Below are positions 1 through 10,665 of a stretch of DNA of 64,000 bases, piece by piece. Numbering within the stretch: the stretch's first letter is position 1; the number at the start of each line of letters is the position of its first letter. Source of the stretch: Ulva prolifera (lineage: Eukaryota; Chlorophyta; Ulvophyceae; Ulvales; Ulvaceae); assembly GCA_023078555.1 (NCBI GenBank), contig CM041204.1:2634430-2698429 (forward strand), written 5' to 3'. The translations under genes and the position numbers were made by a program. The notes beneath the pieces were generated by a model. It had not been told where the DNA came from. It ran no database searches and saw nothing but the letters and a program-made list of their open reading frames with translations.

Positions 1-89
1 CACCGTGCTATGCAGTCTGCCAACGCCTTGGTGTCCGGCCATGCCACGGCTGGAGCGCGAGCTCATGCAATGTGGTGGTTGGCGTGCAG

Positions 90-443
90 ATGGCGTTCCT
101 TCGGTCATGGGCCGACCAGGAGGCGGGCCGCGACCCTGCCACCTTTGCGGCCGGCCACACCATCGAGTTCTGCCTCGCTGACGCTGACGAGTGCCCTGGC
201 GCTGCCCCTGCTGACTACATACATACATATGAATTCGGTGACGGCCACGACTATGCAACCGGCCGCAGGGATAGCACACGCGCACTGCCAGGAGGCATGA
301 GTTCACCCAGCTTTGTTGCCGGAGCCGGACTGGCGATGGCTGTCCTGGCGGTGCTGACCAGCTTGGGCGTTGCCGGTTACGTGAAGCTGCTGCTGGAGTC
401 ACGAGAGCATGCTGGGGCGTATAAGACCGTCACGAAATGCTGA
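90..443 (+). CDS. C-terminal exon of secreted/anchored family protein, copy 1 (5' part outside window)
   Basis: Last exon of a gene whose earlier exons lie left of the window. It follows an acceptor ending GTGCAG at 87-89 and is open to TGA at 441-443. It carries the family signature seen in two downstream copies: an RSWADQ-AGRDP segment followed by TFAAGHTIEFCL, then an acidic, variable linker (around GDGHDY) and a C-terminal hydrophobic helix beginning SFVAGAGLAMAVLAVL. This copy has about 20 residues after the helix, ending in KC, whereas copies 2 and 3 stop directly after it. The tail suggests a membrane anchor or GPI-attachment signal. I do not recognise a named family. Cell-surface location is inference from the tail and from the signal peptide of copy 2. 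Confidence 0.6.
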   Translation: MAFLRSWADQEAGRDPATFAAGHTIEFCLADADECPGAAPADYIHTYEFGDGHDYATGRRDSTRALPGGMSSPSFVAGAGLAMAVLAVLTSLGVAGYVKLLLESREHAGAYKTVTKC

Positions 444-1621
444 GCCGGCTCTGATGCTGCCTGCTGTGAATTCGCGGCGCCGCAAATTCACAGCCTGAGC
501 ATGCAGGCTTGCCATGAACTGCGGATGTCTGGCCTGTACAGTTGGCCTACACATTTGCTGTGCGTTTGAGGCAGGTAGCTGCCAAAGAGCAATGGCCAAG
601 GCTCACTGCGAGGCTTGTGCATGCAGCTGCTGACCCTTGTGCAGATCCGCACCCTCCAGGCCTAGGGTGCCGAGGCTGATGCCCGTTGTTGAGGTCGGCA
701 GCCGGGTGCAGCAGGTGCAAATTTGTTGCTGAAGCATATAAAGTTTTTGAATTTTCTAATGTTCATCGGGGCATTGCTCATGGCGCTCTTGAGCGTCCCC
801 TTCACCATGCATTCATATAGGGGATGCAGTGCCCGTCGTGGTGGTATGGCACCACCAGGACACTCGCGTCGCGACTGATAACCCAGACCCCGCCGATTAA
901 ACGCAGCGCAGGTGTTACCGCCAGCTACCCCATGCGGTGGTCTGCACGCACATGGAATAGGTATCAATGCTCTTGGTGCGCCTTGATCTCCTGGCTGGCG
1001 CACAACCCGGCCGTGCCGGGCGCATCATCGTCGCTGCCGCTATCATGATGGCGCCGCACTCCGAGTCCTGCCCCAACGCGGGCCGCACAGGCGTCCTGGA
1101 GACGGATCGCTGCAGTGATGCCGTCGCAGAGGTGACACCTGATGGAGTGCAAGGATCTAGTGGTGTGGTAGCCGAATCACTGCCAGTGAATATCCACTGT
1201 GGGGTGAGGCAAGGGGGCAGGGGAGGAGGGGATACTTCAGCTTGGTGTCGCTGTTTGTTGGATGACAGCTGTCATGGATGTCAGCTGTCATGGATGTCAG
1301 CTGCAGCTGTGGGTTTGGATTGCTGTGCCGCATGTTCTTGTGTGATGCACGCGTTATCTGTGGCACCACCTCCCTCTACAAAGTTGACCTTGTAAGTGCC
1401 GTTTCCCGTGGTGCTGCCTGCCTCTCATGTAAAGTAAAGTAAATCTGAATTTACTGAGCCGTATCCTATTGGACATTGACAACTCCGAATTAACGGGACC
1501 ACATATGCCGAAGGGGTAAACCACCTGGAAACCCCCCTCAGACGACCGTACGCAACTCACAGGGCCTCCTCCTGTGCTAAGCGAGGTGGTCACGTACGGC
1601 CGTTTCGATTCCCCAAAGCGC

Positions 1622-1705
1622 ACGCAGAATCGAACCCACGACCTCCTGAAACGGAGGGGGTAGCTTTTAATCCGTCCTCAACCCATTGGACCATGTTGTC
1701 CGCGT
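1622..1705 (-). tRNA. tRNA-like sequence (pseudo-tRNA or tRNA-derived repeat head)
   Basis: Read on the minus strand there is a perfect A-box match (TGGTCCAATGG, plus 1683-1693) and a near-perfect B box (GGTTCGATTCT, plus 1626-1636). The outermost 7 bases on each side can pair (ACGCGGA with TCTGCGT, one G-U) and a 4-bp D stem (GTCC/GGAC) forms. The A-to-B spacing is about 13 bases longer than in an intronless tRNA, and the extra bases sit in the anticodon arm (ACGGA/TCCGT enclosing a 15-base loop), which could be a small intron. However, the 3' half of the T stem is missing, so this is more likely a pseudogene or the head of a tRNA-derived SINE. No anticodon is assigned. Confidence 0.3.
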
Positions 1706-1889
1706 GTGCTCACTAGAGACAACGCCACCCCCCAGCTCCCAGCCGGGTCGGTCACCTGCCACCACATCCCCAGCCACCCGGCCTCCGTCACTTCCAGTTC
1801 CACCCATGGTACCCACGCTGAAGCTTAAGAAGGACCCTCCAACCCCCCAGCAGCTGCTCCGGCGACAGCCGTGCTGTCGTCATCAGCGA

Positions 1890-1912
1890 CCCCCCCCCCC
1901 CCCCCCCCCCCC
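1890..1912. repeat. Poly(C) homopolymer tract, 23 nt
   Basis: Uninterrupted run of C on the plus strand, one of four C/G homopolymers of 22 nt or longer in the window (others at 5319-5348, 12405-12432 and 17030-17051). It generates spurious polyproline frames on both sides. Confidence 0.9.
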
Positions 1913-2570
1913 GCCCCCACCCTCGAGCCCCCCGCTGCCCCATGGGGCCAAGCCGCAGCCACAGCAACCAGCCCCCTTGCCGACCGGCCCCTCGCGCGCC
2001 AGCTCTCCCCATGCTGTAACACATGCGCTCACTGCGCAAAATCTTGTGCTTCGTGATATTCCTGCGGTGCTGACTGCCTCTCCAAGTTCGTCCTTGTGAC
2101 ACAGACCCCCCCCGCATCCTGATCTAGTTGCAGCATGATGCACGGTTCCCGGCCAGCCTAGCATGCATGACCTTACTATGTCCGCCCGTCACGGCCTGAT
2201 GAACAAGCTCCATGATAGATGAAAGCACCACAATCGCGGGTGATGGTCTGCCTGCCATTGCGAGAGAAATGCAGCGACGGAGATTGCGCAACCGCGAGCC
2301 GGCTCCACGAAGCATCGTTCAGTCGACTCGCATCACGAAGATGCGTCCGCCGGGCATGGAACTGAGGTGTTTGCGTGGTGTCGGCAAAAAAGGGTCACGC
2401 AATGTTCGTAGCCTACGTATGCAAAACTGCTGCTGCAGTGGCTGGATATGTTGCAGACGGACCGTGTGTGCTCTCCGCTGCAGCGATGCTCTTTCTTACC
2501 ACGGGCACTGCTCGAGCGCAGCACGTATACCTAAAACGCTCTCGTATGGGAAACTTCGCAAAAACATAAG

Positions 2571-4954
2571 ATGAACCGCTTCATCTGGGGCTCCGTTGTC
2601 TTTCTTCGCGTAGCAGCGCTGGCATGTTTGTCAGGTCAGCCGTACACACTGTTCCGCCCACAAGGCTACGACCATTTACAGCCGCTTGAATTCGGCCGAG
2701 GGCCAGATCCGCTTCATAGTGCCTTGCATCTGACGCAGGTGCAAGCACAGTCCGACTTGTGCGAAGGGCTGAACGACGTCGTCGCATTGACGCTGCCAGC
2801 ACCCATCGTCGGTGACATCTCACCGGAAACCTTCATCTTGGGTTATTGCCCCATTGTAGAAGATGATGTGGACCGACGTATCTGGCCCCCAAATCCCGAC
2901 GAATGCGAGTACCGCATGCCTACGTGTGCGCGCTTGCAGCTCGAAGACTCGCCAAACGAACGCAGGACGCTGCTTCTCTTCGGTCAATTTGTCAAATTTG
3001 AAGGCAACATAGCGACCCACTCGGGTATTCAAGACGTACTACAAAAGGTCACGTTCCTGGTCGATGGCAAGCAGCGGGATGTTTACGGGCAATACACTTC
3101 AGGCCAAGGTTTCGGCAGGTCCGCTGTCATTTATGATGTAGCCGTGGGAGTTCAGTATGTGCGACCTGAATTGTGTTGAGCAATCCATCAGCCACCACGT
3201 ACATCGTTTCGCCAGACGGTCTTTCGCGTGGCTGTGGTGGCACCGTGGTGCAGCTGTCAATGCATGTGGCACCGCCTGCCCGCCTGGCTACCAGACTGCT
3301 AGCTTGGAAGCTTGGACCCCAAGTCCATGGCGCAAACAGATTGTGCTGTGGTCCTGTGCGGCGCTACCAGCCTCTCAAACTATGGCCGTCAGCTTAACTG
3401 TGATCACATGTATAATATGCATCCACAGTGCACGTCGACATACAACTGCAGTTGTATATACATACAACTGCAGTTGTATATATGTCGTTATACACTTTGG
3501 ATGCAGTACTTGATTGCGCAGAAGCAAGCGCTTGCTTCTTTCGCAGTGCTGCCCGCCTCGCCACCTTTATCCTTGCAACACTGTCACGGTGGATGCGGCG
3601 CCAGTGAGTGTAGCGAGTCGTCCAGCTCATGATTTCATGGATTTCGTTTGAAGATCTGCAGCCATGGGCACTCCACCGGGTGGTGTCGACCCACGCCATA
3701 TGCTGTGGCAATATTCAAGTAGCTTGAATGTCTGCTGTACACGACCACTCCCTCTGCCTCTTACACCTGGATCTGTCTCACTTGCAATGGCCTGACTTCA
3801 GCATGCATGAATTGCAAAGCCCCCGGACTCGAGCTCCTGCATGACAGTCATGCACGCCTGTAAATGTGCCGCTGGTGCAGGGGGTGGTCGCAAGACCCAG
3901 CAGAGCCAGTCCTAGGCTACGGCCAAGGCCCCTTCCTGGCTGACATCACGCGTCTCGACCTGTCAGCACCCCGACACTCCGCCACCGCCGACCCCAACAG
4001 CTGCGCGGCCCTGCACCCCTCAGCCACGTATGCAGTGCGGCTGCTCTTCGCCTCCGCCGTTCACGAGCGCGCCTCCAACGGCAGCCTTGCCCCCTTCGGC
4101 ACGGACGCCAGCGCCGCAGCGGCCTTGTTCTCCGTGCGATACGGAAGCGATGGACAACTGCCATCGCCAGACCTGGTGGTGGGGGTTGGGGGGATGCCGG
4201 GCGGAAGCGCCGTAGATGTATGCATCCAGGCCGCCGGCCGGGAGCCGCAGGTGGAGGCGGTCGCCATCAACTGCACCCCGACAGCCCCCCTCTCCCCGGC
4301 AGGATATCCCTGCAGCACCCCCATTGTGCGCCCCCACAACATATGCAAACCCTTTTGAAGTCATTGCTCGACGCCATGAGAATTGCGCCAGCGAACGGTT
4401 TCCACGCTCGCTCGAAGGTGCGAGTGATGAACTGTCGACAATCTGCGCCAGGTAAATTTCAGCAGCCTCTTGTGGATTTTGTAGAGACGTACACGCAGTT
4501 CAAACGCACTCACTGGTGCGTGCGCCCTGGAACAGCTGCAGTAGGAACAGCTGCAGTCATGAAACTACCGCGTGCATTCATGTGGTGGGGGCCCCACCGC
4601 ATATATATGTCCCAGCTGAGGCGGCCGCCCGCCTCATGGCCTTCGCGTGGCATGCAGAAGGCGTACATGAGGTCATGGTTGGACGAGCGCGTCGGCCGCG
4701 ACCCTACCACGTTTGCAGCCGGCCACACCATCGAGTTCTGCCTCTCATCGCCTGGGGAGTGCCCCGGCGCAGCCTCCGCCGACTATGACGATGGCGATGA
4801 CGCCGATGGCGATGATCCCGACAACTACGATCGCGACGCTGACGGCGGTGGGGAGCTGATCAGCACGGACACGCGCAGCTTTGTGGCTGGCGCAGGAGCG
4901 GCCTTGGCCGCCGTGGCGGTGCTAGTTCTCCTGGGTACTTCCGGCTGCGTGTAG
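2571..4954 (+). CDS. Secreted, C-terminally anchored family protein, copy 2 (apparently intact, 3 exons)
   Basis: Proposed exons are 2571-3118, 3881-4325 and 4658-4954, all phase-compatible, giving about 429 aa. The start ATG sits in an AAG-ATG-A context and opens a signal peptide of about 20 residues (MNRFIWGSVVFLRVAALA) ahead of QPYTLFRPQGY. Exon 1 holds the conserved core: LHLTQVQ, SDLCEGLNDVV, LPAPIVGDISPE, a CARLQLED segment, RRTLLLFGQF and TFLVDG. Exon 2 holds LSAP, CAALHPSATYAVRLLF, LAPFGTDAS, and ends near AGYPCSTPI. Exon 3 holds RSW-DERVGRDP, TFAAGHTIEFCL, an Asp-rich linker and a terminal hydrophobic helix (SFVAGAGAALAAVAVLVLLG). Paired cysteines and the N- and C-terminal signals indicate an exported surface protein, probably beta-rich. 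No named domain is recognised and no enzymatic motif is seen. Intron 1 carries paired palindromes. Confidence 0.6.
3440..3479. repeat. Two tandem perfect palindromes
   Basis: The 18-base palindrome ATACAACTGCAGTTGTAT occurs at 3440-3457 and again at 3462-3479, a 22-base period. It lies in the first intron of secreted-family copy 2. Confidence 0.9.
3543..3581 (+). repeat. Dispersed ~40-bp repeat, copy
   Basis: Matches the motif GTGCTGCCCGCCTCGCC, then a short spacer, then TTTATCCTTGCAACAC. Similar plus-strand copies lie at 2064-2104, 6368-6405 (weaker), 8679-8725, 44451-44489 and 48188-48226, and there is a minus-strand copy at 5692-5733. It sits in intron 1 of secreted-family copy 2. Confidence 0.7.
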
Positions 4955-5318
4955 CTGCAACAAGCTGGAGTGGGGTCCCAGGTGCAAAGGCGTGCGCGCG
5001 CAGCACCCTAGGCAGCATGTGGCCACTTGATCCGAAGTTGTCGAAGGTAGTCGCGTACATGGCTACAGAGATCCAAATACGCTTTGCTTTGCTTTACTTT
5101 TACTATGGCTGACAGCTAGGTAGCCGGCACGTGTACCGCCGCGGCGTGCCGCGCAAGCGGGCATTCCAGCCATGCATGGTCACATGAACAGCCATGCGCA
5201 GGCTGGGAGCCGCGAGCCTCCGCAACGAGCTTCCAGAAGATGTGCCATTATTGATATGATGGCCTCACTGTGCCGTGGCGTGTGGGATGCGGCGGGGAAT
5301 GGGGATGCGGCGGGGAAT

Positions 5319-5348
<30 letters not shown>
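5319..5348. repeat. Poly(G) homopolymer tract, 30 nt
   Basis: Thirty consecutive G on the plus strand, directly after two copies of a 15-base GATGCGGCGGGGAAT unit. It is the longest homopolymer in the window. Confidence 0.9.
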
Positions 5349-5349
<1 letters not shown>

Positions 5350-5769
5350 TGCCATTGCGTTGCCTATGCAGCCGCTGCCCCCAACCAGTACAGTGTCTTG
5401 CTTTTTCTTTTCGGATTGTAATGCACTGTCTTGCTGTACAATTGCAACCCCAAACTGTCGGGGCTGAGAAGCGTACCCGAAACCAACGATCCCTCCATGC
5501 GGCCCAGCTCACCCTCAAGCATCGGCCGCGCACCGTGTGTGACACATGCCACCTCTCCCCGCTGGGCGCTGTGGGTGTAGATGCGTGGGATCATGCGTCG
5601 CGGTGTCGGGCGGCGGCGCTTTCATCGACCAAGCAGATGTGCGTGGGGTGCTGGCCGTGGCGAGGCTCTGCTGCAGAACACTGCAGTGTGTTTCAAGGAC
5701 AGTGCCGGCGAGGCGGGCAGCAGCGCGACACCAGCATCCGCGTAAGCACACAGCATGCATACATATGTG

Positions 5770-5851
5770 CCCGGCCTAGTGCCATGAATGAGTCAGTGGA
5801 TTTGCGCGTGGATTCCGAGAAACGGCTCGATGCCCGGCCTTTGTGACTACA
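5770..5851 (+). mobile_element. LINE 3'-tail relic
   Basis: This stretch is clearly similar to 34842-34922, where it directly follows the C-terminal coding remnant of a non-LTR retrotransposon. Shared blocks include CCCGGCCTAGTGC, AGTGGATTTG, an AACGGCTCG block, TGCCCGGCCT and ACTACATA. Here only the non-coding tail is recognisable. The minus-strand dispersed repeat at 5692-5733 lies just upstream. Confidence 0.5.
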
Positions 5852-6964
5852 TACATGCAACCACAGACCTGGTCCAACGCATGCTCGCCGCAGTCCAACC
5901 AGCGCACAGGGTGGCGACCCACAGCGCCCCCCCCAACCGACAGAAAACCCCCAGACCGCCACACCTTGTAACACACAGCGGGTGTGGTGGTGCCTGTCGA
6001 TGTGCTGCACGGTGTTCCCTGCAGCACTAGTGCTACCTGCCCCGTCATGACATATATATCCCTGCCCTTGCGATGCACATGTGCGGATCGATATTCTAAT
6101 ATCACATTTATTCTTGCCAGAATCACAGGCCACCATCCCGAGAGGCCTTCATGGAGTTCTTGCATATGGAGACTCCTGGTGGCTACCAAGCCCCGACCGG
6201 ACGCCATCGCATCACCCAACGCCACTGCCCCCCGCGCCGAGCCCTCACCCATATATACCTGTCTTCACACTGTGAAGTTCACAGGGCGCCCGATGAGGGG
6301 CCAACACCCCACGCCACCGAGCACGCACGGCAGCGAGCAGAGTACACACTGAGTGGAAGCTGTTTTGGCGGTTCTGCCCGCCTCGCTGTGCTTTATCCTC
6401 TCCTGAACCAAGCATCTGGAGCTGTGGCGGTGATCGACACGACTCCCGGGAGCACCGTGCCCCGGCCGGTCTACGTAGACCGGTCTACGTGTACCCGACA
6501 GCTCGCAGCAGGGACGATGATCATCACCGATCGCCGGGTGGTGCCACAGACTCAGGCGAGAATGAAGCAAGCTGTACAGCGCTAGCTTGATCATTCCATG
6601 TGGCAATGGGGAGGACACGACAACTGTGCAGACCAGTCAACTGCTCCCCGATCACCTGCGTGACTGAACTGTTCACATCGCGAGCCCCTGCAGCACGCAC
6701 ATTATCTCGCAGCACCTGTGTCGCGACTCGCGAGCTGAGAATGACGAGGTGATCTTCAAGTCGGGCGTGGGAAAGTTCATGCTGAGCCGCCGTGCATCTC
6801 TCGAGATATATGGGCGCAGAGAGGCAGCCGTAAAGGCCGTCGCGGTTGGACGTCCGGCCCATGGTACGTCGTGCGAATGCAGGCATCGCAAGAAGAGAGG
6901 ATACTTCTCTAAGCTATTGGAACGACATTGTCGCGGCATGCTTCCCGATTCAGCTGCGGTGCAG

Positions 6965-9201
6965 CCCTATTCCGTGTTTCGGCCAACAGGATACAGCAGC
7001 CTCGCACGCCTTGACTTCGGAAGAGGGCCCAGCCCATATGACGTCGACTGGCATTTGACTCAAGTCAGAATAGAGTCAGACTATTGTCAAGGGCTCAACG
7101 ACGTTCTCACGGTCACGCTGCCAGCGCCCATCGTCGGAGATGTCTCGCCGGAGGACTTCAGCGTGCGCGTGTGCCGGGTCTCAGACAACACACACGGACC
7201 TGAGCATCAAGACGTACAGCAGGTGCAAGCCCATGAAGTTGCGCTGGAAGACTGCGAAGTCGTTGTGCCCTCATGCGCTCGCCTTCAACTGGAAGAAGAG
7301 CCACGCGAGCGCAGGACGGTGCTCCTATTCGGCCAGTTTGCCCAGATTGACAACGATACAGTAATTTACGCCCCATCCATAGATTTTCTGAAGTCGATAA
7401 CGTTTCTGGTGGACGGCAATCGGACGGAGTTCTACGACGAGTTCGAGTCGGGCACGTCGATAGGTTGGTGCGCTACAAGTGCTGGCACTGGCATTCAAGT
7501 GTTCAAAAATGAACACAGCTATTATGTTATCGTGGTCTGGGCGATTGGTGATTCCTGGTGGAGAAGGCCACCCGAAGCCCTGGCCACTCCCTATCACTTC
7601 ATTTGTTTCCGGGTTCACGCACAGTCTCAAACCGAACATGGATGGTTTGCAAGCACACACATACACTGATAATCTGAGCGCAGTGCAAGTTGTGGCATAC
7701 CGTCCTTACCTGTGGTGCAGTCTGAATCTGGGCACGTTTCTGCCTAGGCTGCTGACTGTCTGCACATGCAGTCTGCTACACTCTGGTGCACTGCTGCATG
7801 CAGTACGAAACATTGACCGCTGCGCCACGCTAGTGGACTGACCATTGTGCTCGGTCATGCTGCACGGTCACATGCCAACACACATCACATTTCCGCATGC
7901 TCACTGCAGGTCATATCAGTATCCGCATGTAGGAGACCACGATCCAGTTTGGCAAACGTATACAGGTGCGGAAGTCACAACCCCTGCAGCGTGCAGGGGC
8001 TTTGATCCAGATGTCGCCAACTTCTACGGCACCGGCCCCACCCTCTCGGACATCGCCCTCCATGATCTCTCAGCGCCGCTCAAGACCGCCGCCGCCGACC
8101 CCTCCGGCTGCGCAGCCCTCCACCCCTCAGCCACTTACGCCGTGCGCCTGCTGTTTGACTCCGCCGTGCGCGAGCGCGCCGCCGACGGCAGCCTCGTGCC
8201 CTTTGGCACGGACGCCACCGCCGCAGCCTCCGTCTTCTCTGCCCGCACTGGAGATGACGGCGAGACGCCGTCACCGGACCAGGTGGTCGGGGGTGCCGGG
8301 TGGCAGCGCAGTGGACGTGTGCATGACAGCCGCCGGGGGGGAGCCGCAGGTGGAGGCGGTCGTCATCACCTGCCACCCGACAGCCCCCCTGTCCCCGGCA
8401 GGATATCCCTGCAGCTCCCCCATTGTGCGGCCCGAACCCTAAGTGTGGCTGCATTGTCGTTATCGATACATCCTGTCCGTTCTCTGCCATGCTGCGCTAG
8501 CATGCATGTGCTGTTGGACGCGTCCTGTCCATGCTGTTCTTGTGTCACGGCCGGTCATCAACGTCATGACACTGCAGCGCGCTGTCATTGTTGGCGCTGT
8601 GGGCTCTGCTTGCACTGCTTGTGGATGTGGTGTGACTGCCTTGGGCTGGATCGGTGGTTGTGTTCGTGCGATGCTCCCTGTTTTCGCGGGTGTTGCCGGC
8701 CCCACCGCCTCTGTCCTTGCAACACTTCGGCGTGCCCTCGTCCGTCGGCATATCACGTCATTGCAGTTGGGGCTGGAGGGACGTGCCGGAACTCTGCTGA
8801 ATGCATTGCCCCCCGGCAGCGGCAGGTCTGGCAAGGCCGTTCGAATCCAGGCCTGGGTCCGCACAGAGTTGTCGCCTGCACGGCCCGCCAGAGCAGCCTC
8901 GCCGCCTTTCGGTCCCTCTCCGTGGCCACTTCCATGAACACGGTCGCAAGCGCACATGCAGAAAGCCTTCCTGCGCTCGGAGGCTGACCAGCGGGCGGGC
9001 CGCGACCCCGCCACCTTTGCGGCCGGCCACACCATCGAGTTCTGCCTCTCGGCCAAAGGGCACTGCAGCGCCGCGCCGCCTGGCCCCGGCCCCGCCAACA
9101 GACCATCACCCCGCGGCACAGCGTGGCGCAGCGCCCTCGGCGGCGCCGCCGCGGTGCTCGTGGCCGCCGTGTTGCTGGCCGGCGTCGGCATCATAGGCTG
9201 A
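6965..9201 (+). pseudogene. Secreted/anchored family protein, copy 3, with a frameshift
   Basis: Homologous exons are about 6965-7463, 7966-8424 and 8962-9201. Exon 1 matches copy 2 from PYSVFRPTGY through LTQVRIESDYCQGLND, LPAPIVGDVSPED, RRTVLLFGQF and TFLVDG. Exon 2 matches through LSAP, CAALHPSATYAVRLLF and VPFGTDAT. Near 8287-8296, between PDQVVG and VPGGSAVDVC, it is 8 bases shorter than copy 2, so the conserved protein continues in another frame up to AGYPCSSPI. Exon 3 keeps the TFAAGHTIEFCL signature and a terminal hydrophobic tail ending GVGIIG. No signal-peptide exon was located: in-frame sequence upstream of 6965 is basic and unlike copy 2. Either a recent pseudogene, or a sequencing error in the G-run at the break. 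Confidence 0.55.
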
Positions 9202-10665
9202 ACTAAAGCTGAGTCAGCGCTGAGTCGCTACGCCGCTGTAGCCACAACGCTCGTAGCGCTAGCCAGCTTCTGCCTTGGGAGCCGAGTGCTCTCTGTGGGG
9301 ACTAGTCATGCATTTGCAGCTGACCCTGGTCCAGACCGATGGTGACTTGAGTGGGCGGGCGCTGGTGCACTGCTGAAGGATGCGTGCGCAGGCCATGCAT
9401 GCATGCTTTGTGCTGTGTGCTGTGTGCTGTGGACTCCAGAGAGATCGGGCTGGCCGCAGTGGGCCGTCTGTGGCCGGGCGGTCGCTCACGATCATCAGAG
9501 GCAGCGTAGGACGTGCAGGATGGGAGAAGGTGTGTGTAGGTGGTTACTGGAAATGGCCTGCACCATGCTGACGGCGAGCGTGTGTAGCGTGAGTAACCTT
9601 TGATGCAGTACCACGCGTGCAGCGGGGTGTGGCCATGGCTAGCCTCAGCAGATCTGGTTGCGGAGCATTGGCCGTGAGCCACATATGCACTCACTGATGA
9701 CGTCAGGGCAGGTGACCTCTGCAAGACTCCCTGCCCTCAGCACAGGCTGCGGCTAGGGACCTCCACAGCTGGTGGACGCTTGGGCCTCGTGGGGACTGTG
9801 ATTGTGGGCACGCACGCTGCACTGTTGCATGGCCATGGCCGCTGCAGTCAATCCATTTCTGTTGAGGATATGCCAAGGGCGAGATGTTGTTTGTGGGGAC
9901 ATGGCTGATACCACATGTCCGGACTTCTCGCATGGTTCCCAGCACTGCGGAAAGTGAAATTGTGATGTGTTCAAGACATCAGACGCAGAGTGAAGTTGGT
10001 ATTGCTTCACAGCAGCAGCCCAGGACAGGCGCTGCGTGCAACCGGGTACATGTGGTGACCCCTCACTGTGGTCTGTAGTAATTCATAACAATGTGTCGGG
10101 TGGGTGCTTGCATTGAGTGCTTTTGAATGCGATGCTGTGCAGTCTACTTGACGGGCTTACGTCCAAGTGACTCACCTTGGCTGCGCGACTGAGGGGTGTG
10201 CAACGAATTCGCAATGAGAATGTCCCGTGAAAACACATTCAAATCGCAAAACGTGCAGTTGATACATGGGACTCTGCTGAACAACATGCATTAGTTTACG
10301 GTCCACACGATGGCCCATTCAGTTTAAAACCCTTGTTACGGTGACAAGGCAGCCGAGTCAGTGCGGCAGCCGAGTAAGTACGGCTTGTTCTCACAGCCTC
10401 GGGCCCCAGACCCCGCAGCGGCATGCATGTGTGTGCATATTCCTTACACACCCTTGTCCACACAAAATCCGAAAATACGGGAAACAGGGCCTGGCATCAC
10501 ATTGATTGAAAACCCGACGAGATCGTCGACCCGGCCAACCCGGCGTGTTGGCCAGGGCGCCTCACACACTACACATCGCCACACGTCACCGCCGCAGCCG
10601 GCCATGAAAACAACTCGCAGACTAGGTGAGCAGCCGCATACATATCGGAATCTACGGTGGTGACA
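9202..10665. other. Intergenic region, no gene seen
   Basis: Only short, unsupported open frames. A duplicated GGCAGCCGAGT unit occurs near 10349-10373. This is the convergent 3' side of the plus-strand secreted family and the minus-strand gene ending at 10666. Confidence 0.4.

Larger units (their letters stand above)
444..2570. other. Intergenic region between family copies 1 and 2
   Basis: No convincing gene. The stretch holds a 12-base direct duplication (GTCATGGATGTC) near 1272-1300, a tRNA-like segment at 1622-1705 (minus strand), a proline-rich open stretch around 1690-2099 that is created by a 23-base C run at 1890-1912, and one copy of the dispersed ~40-bp repeat at 2064-2104. The last 200 bases before 2571 should contain the promoter of copy 2, but no clear TATA box is visible. 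Confidence 0.5.
4955..6964. other. Intergenic region between family copies 2 and 3
   Basis: No supported gene. Contents: a 30-base poly(G) tract at 5319-5348 preceded by a duplicated GATGCGGCGGGGAAT unit; a minus-strand copy of the dispersed ~40-bp repeat at 5692-5733; a LINE 3'-tail relic at 5770-5851; and an 18-base palindrome centred on CTACGTAG at 6466-6483. The start of copy 3 must lie in the right-hand part of this stretch, but no signal peptide exon was found. Confidence 0.5.

Noticed and set aside
1686-2117. Proline-rich or glycine-rich small proteins
   Set aside because: Product of the poly(C) tract; overlapping frames on both strands are equally open.
7845-8987. 380-codon frame as the true product of family copy 3
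   Set aside because: Only its first half matches the family; after about 8290 the conserved residues are in another frame and the open frame runs through intron-like and repeat sequence.
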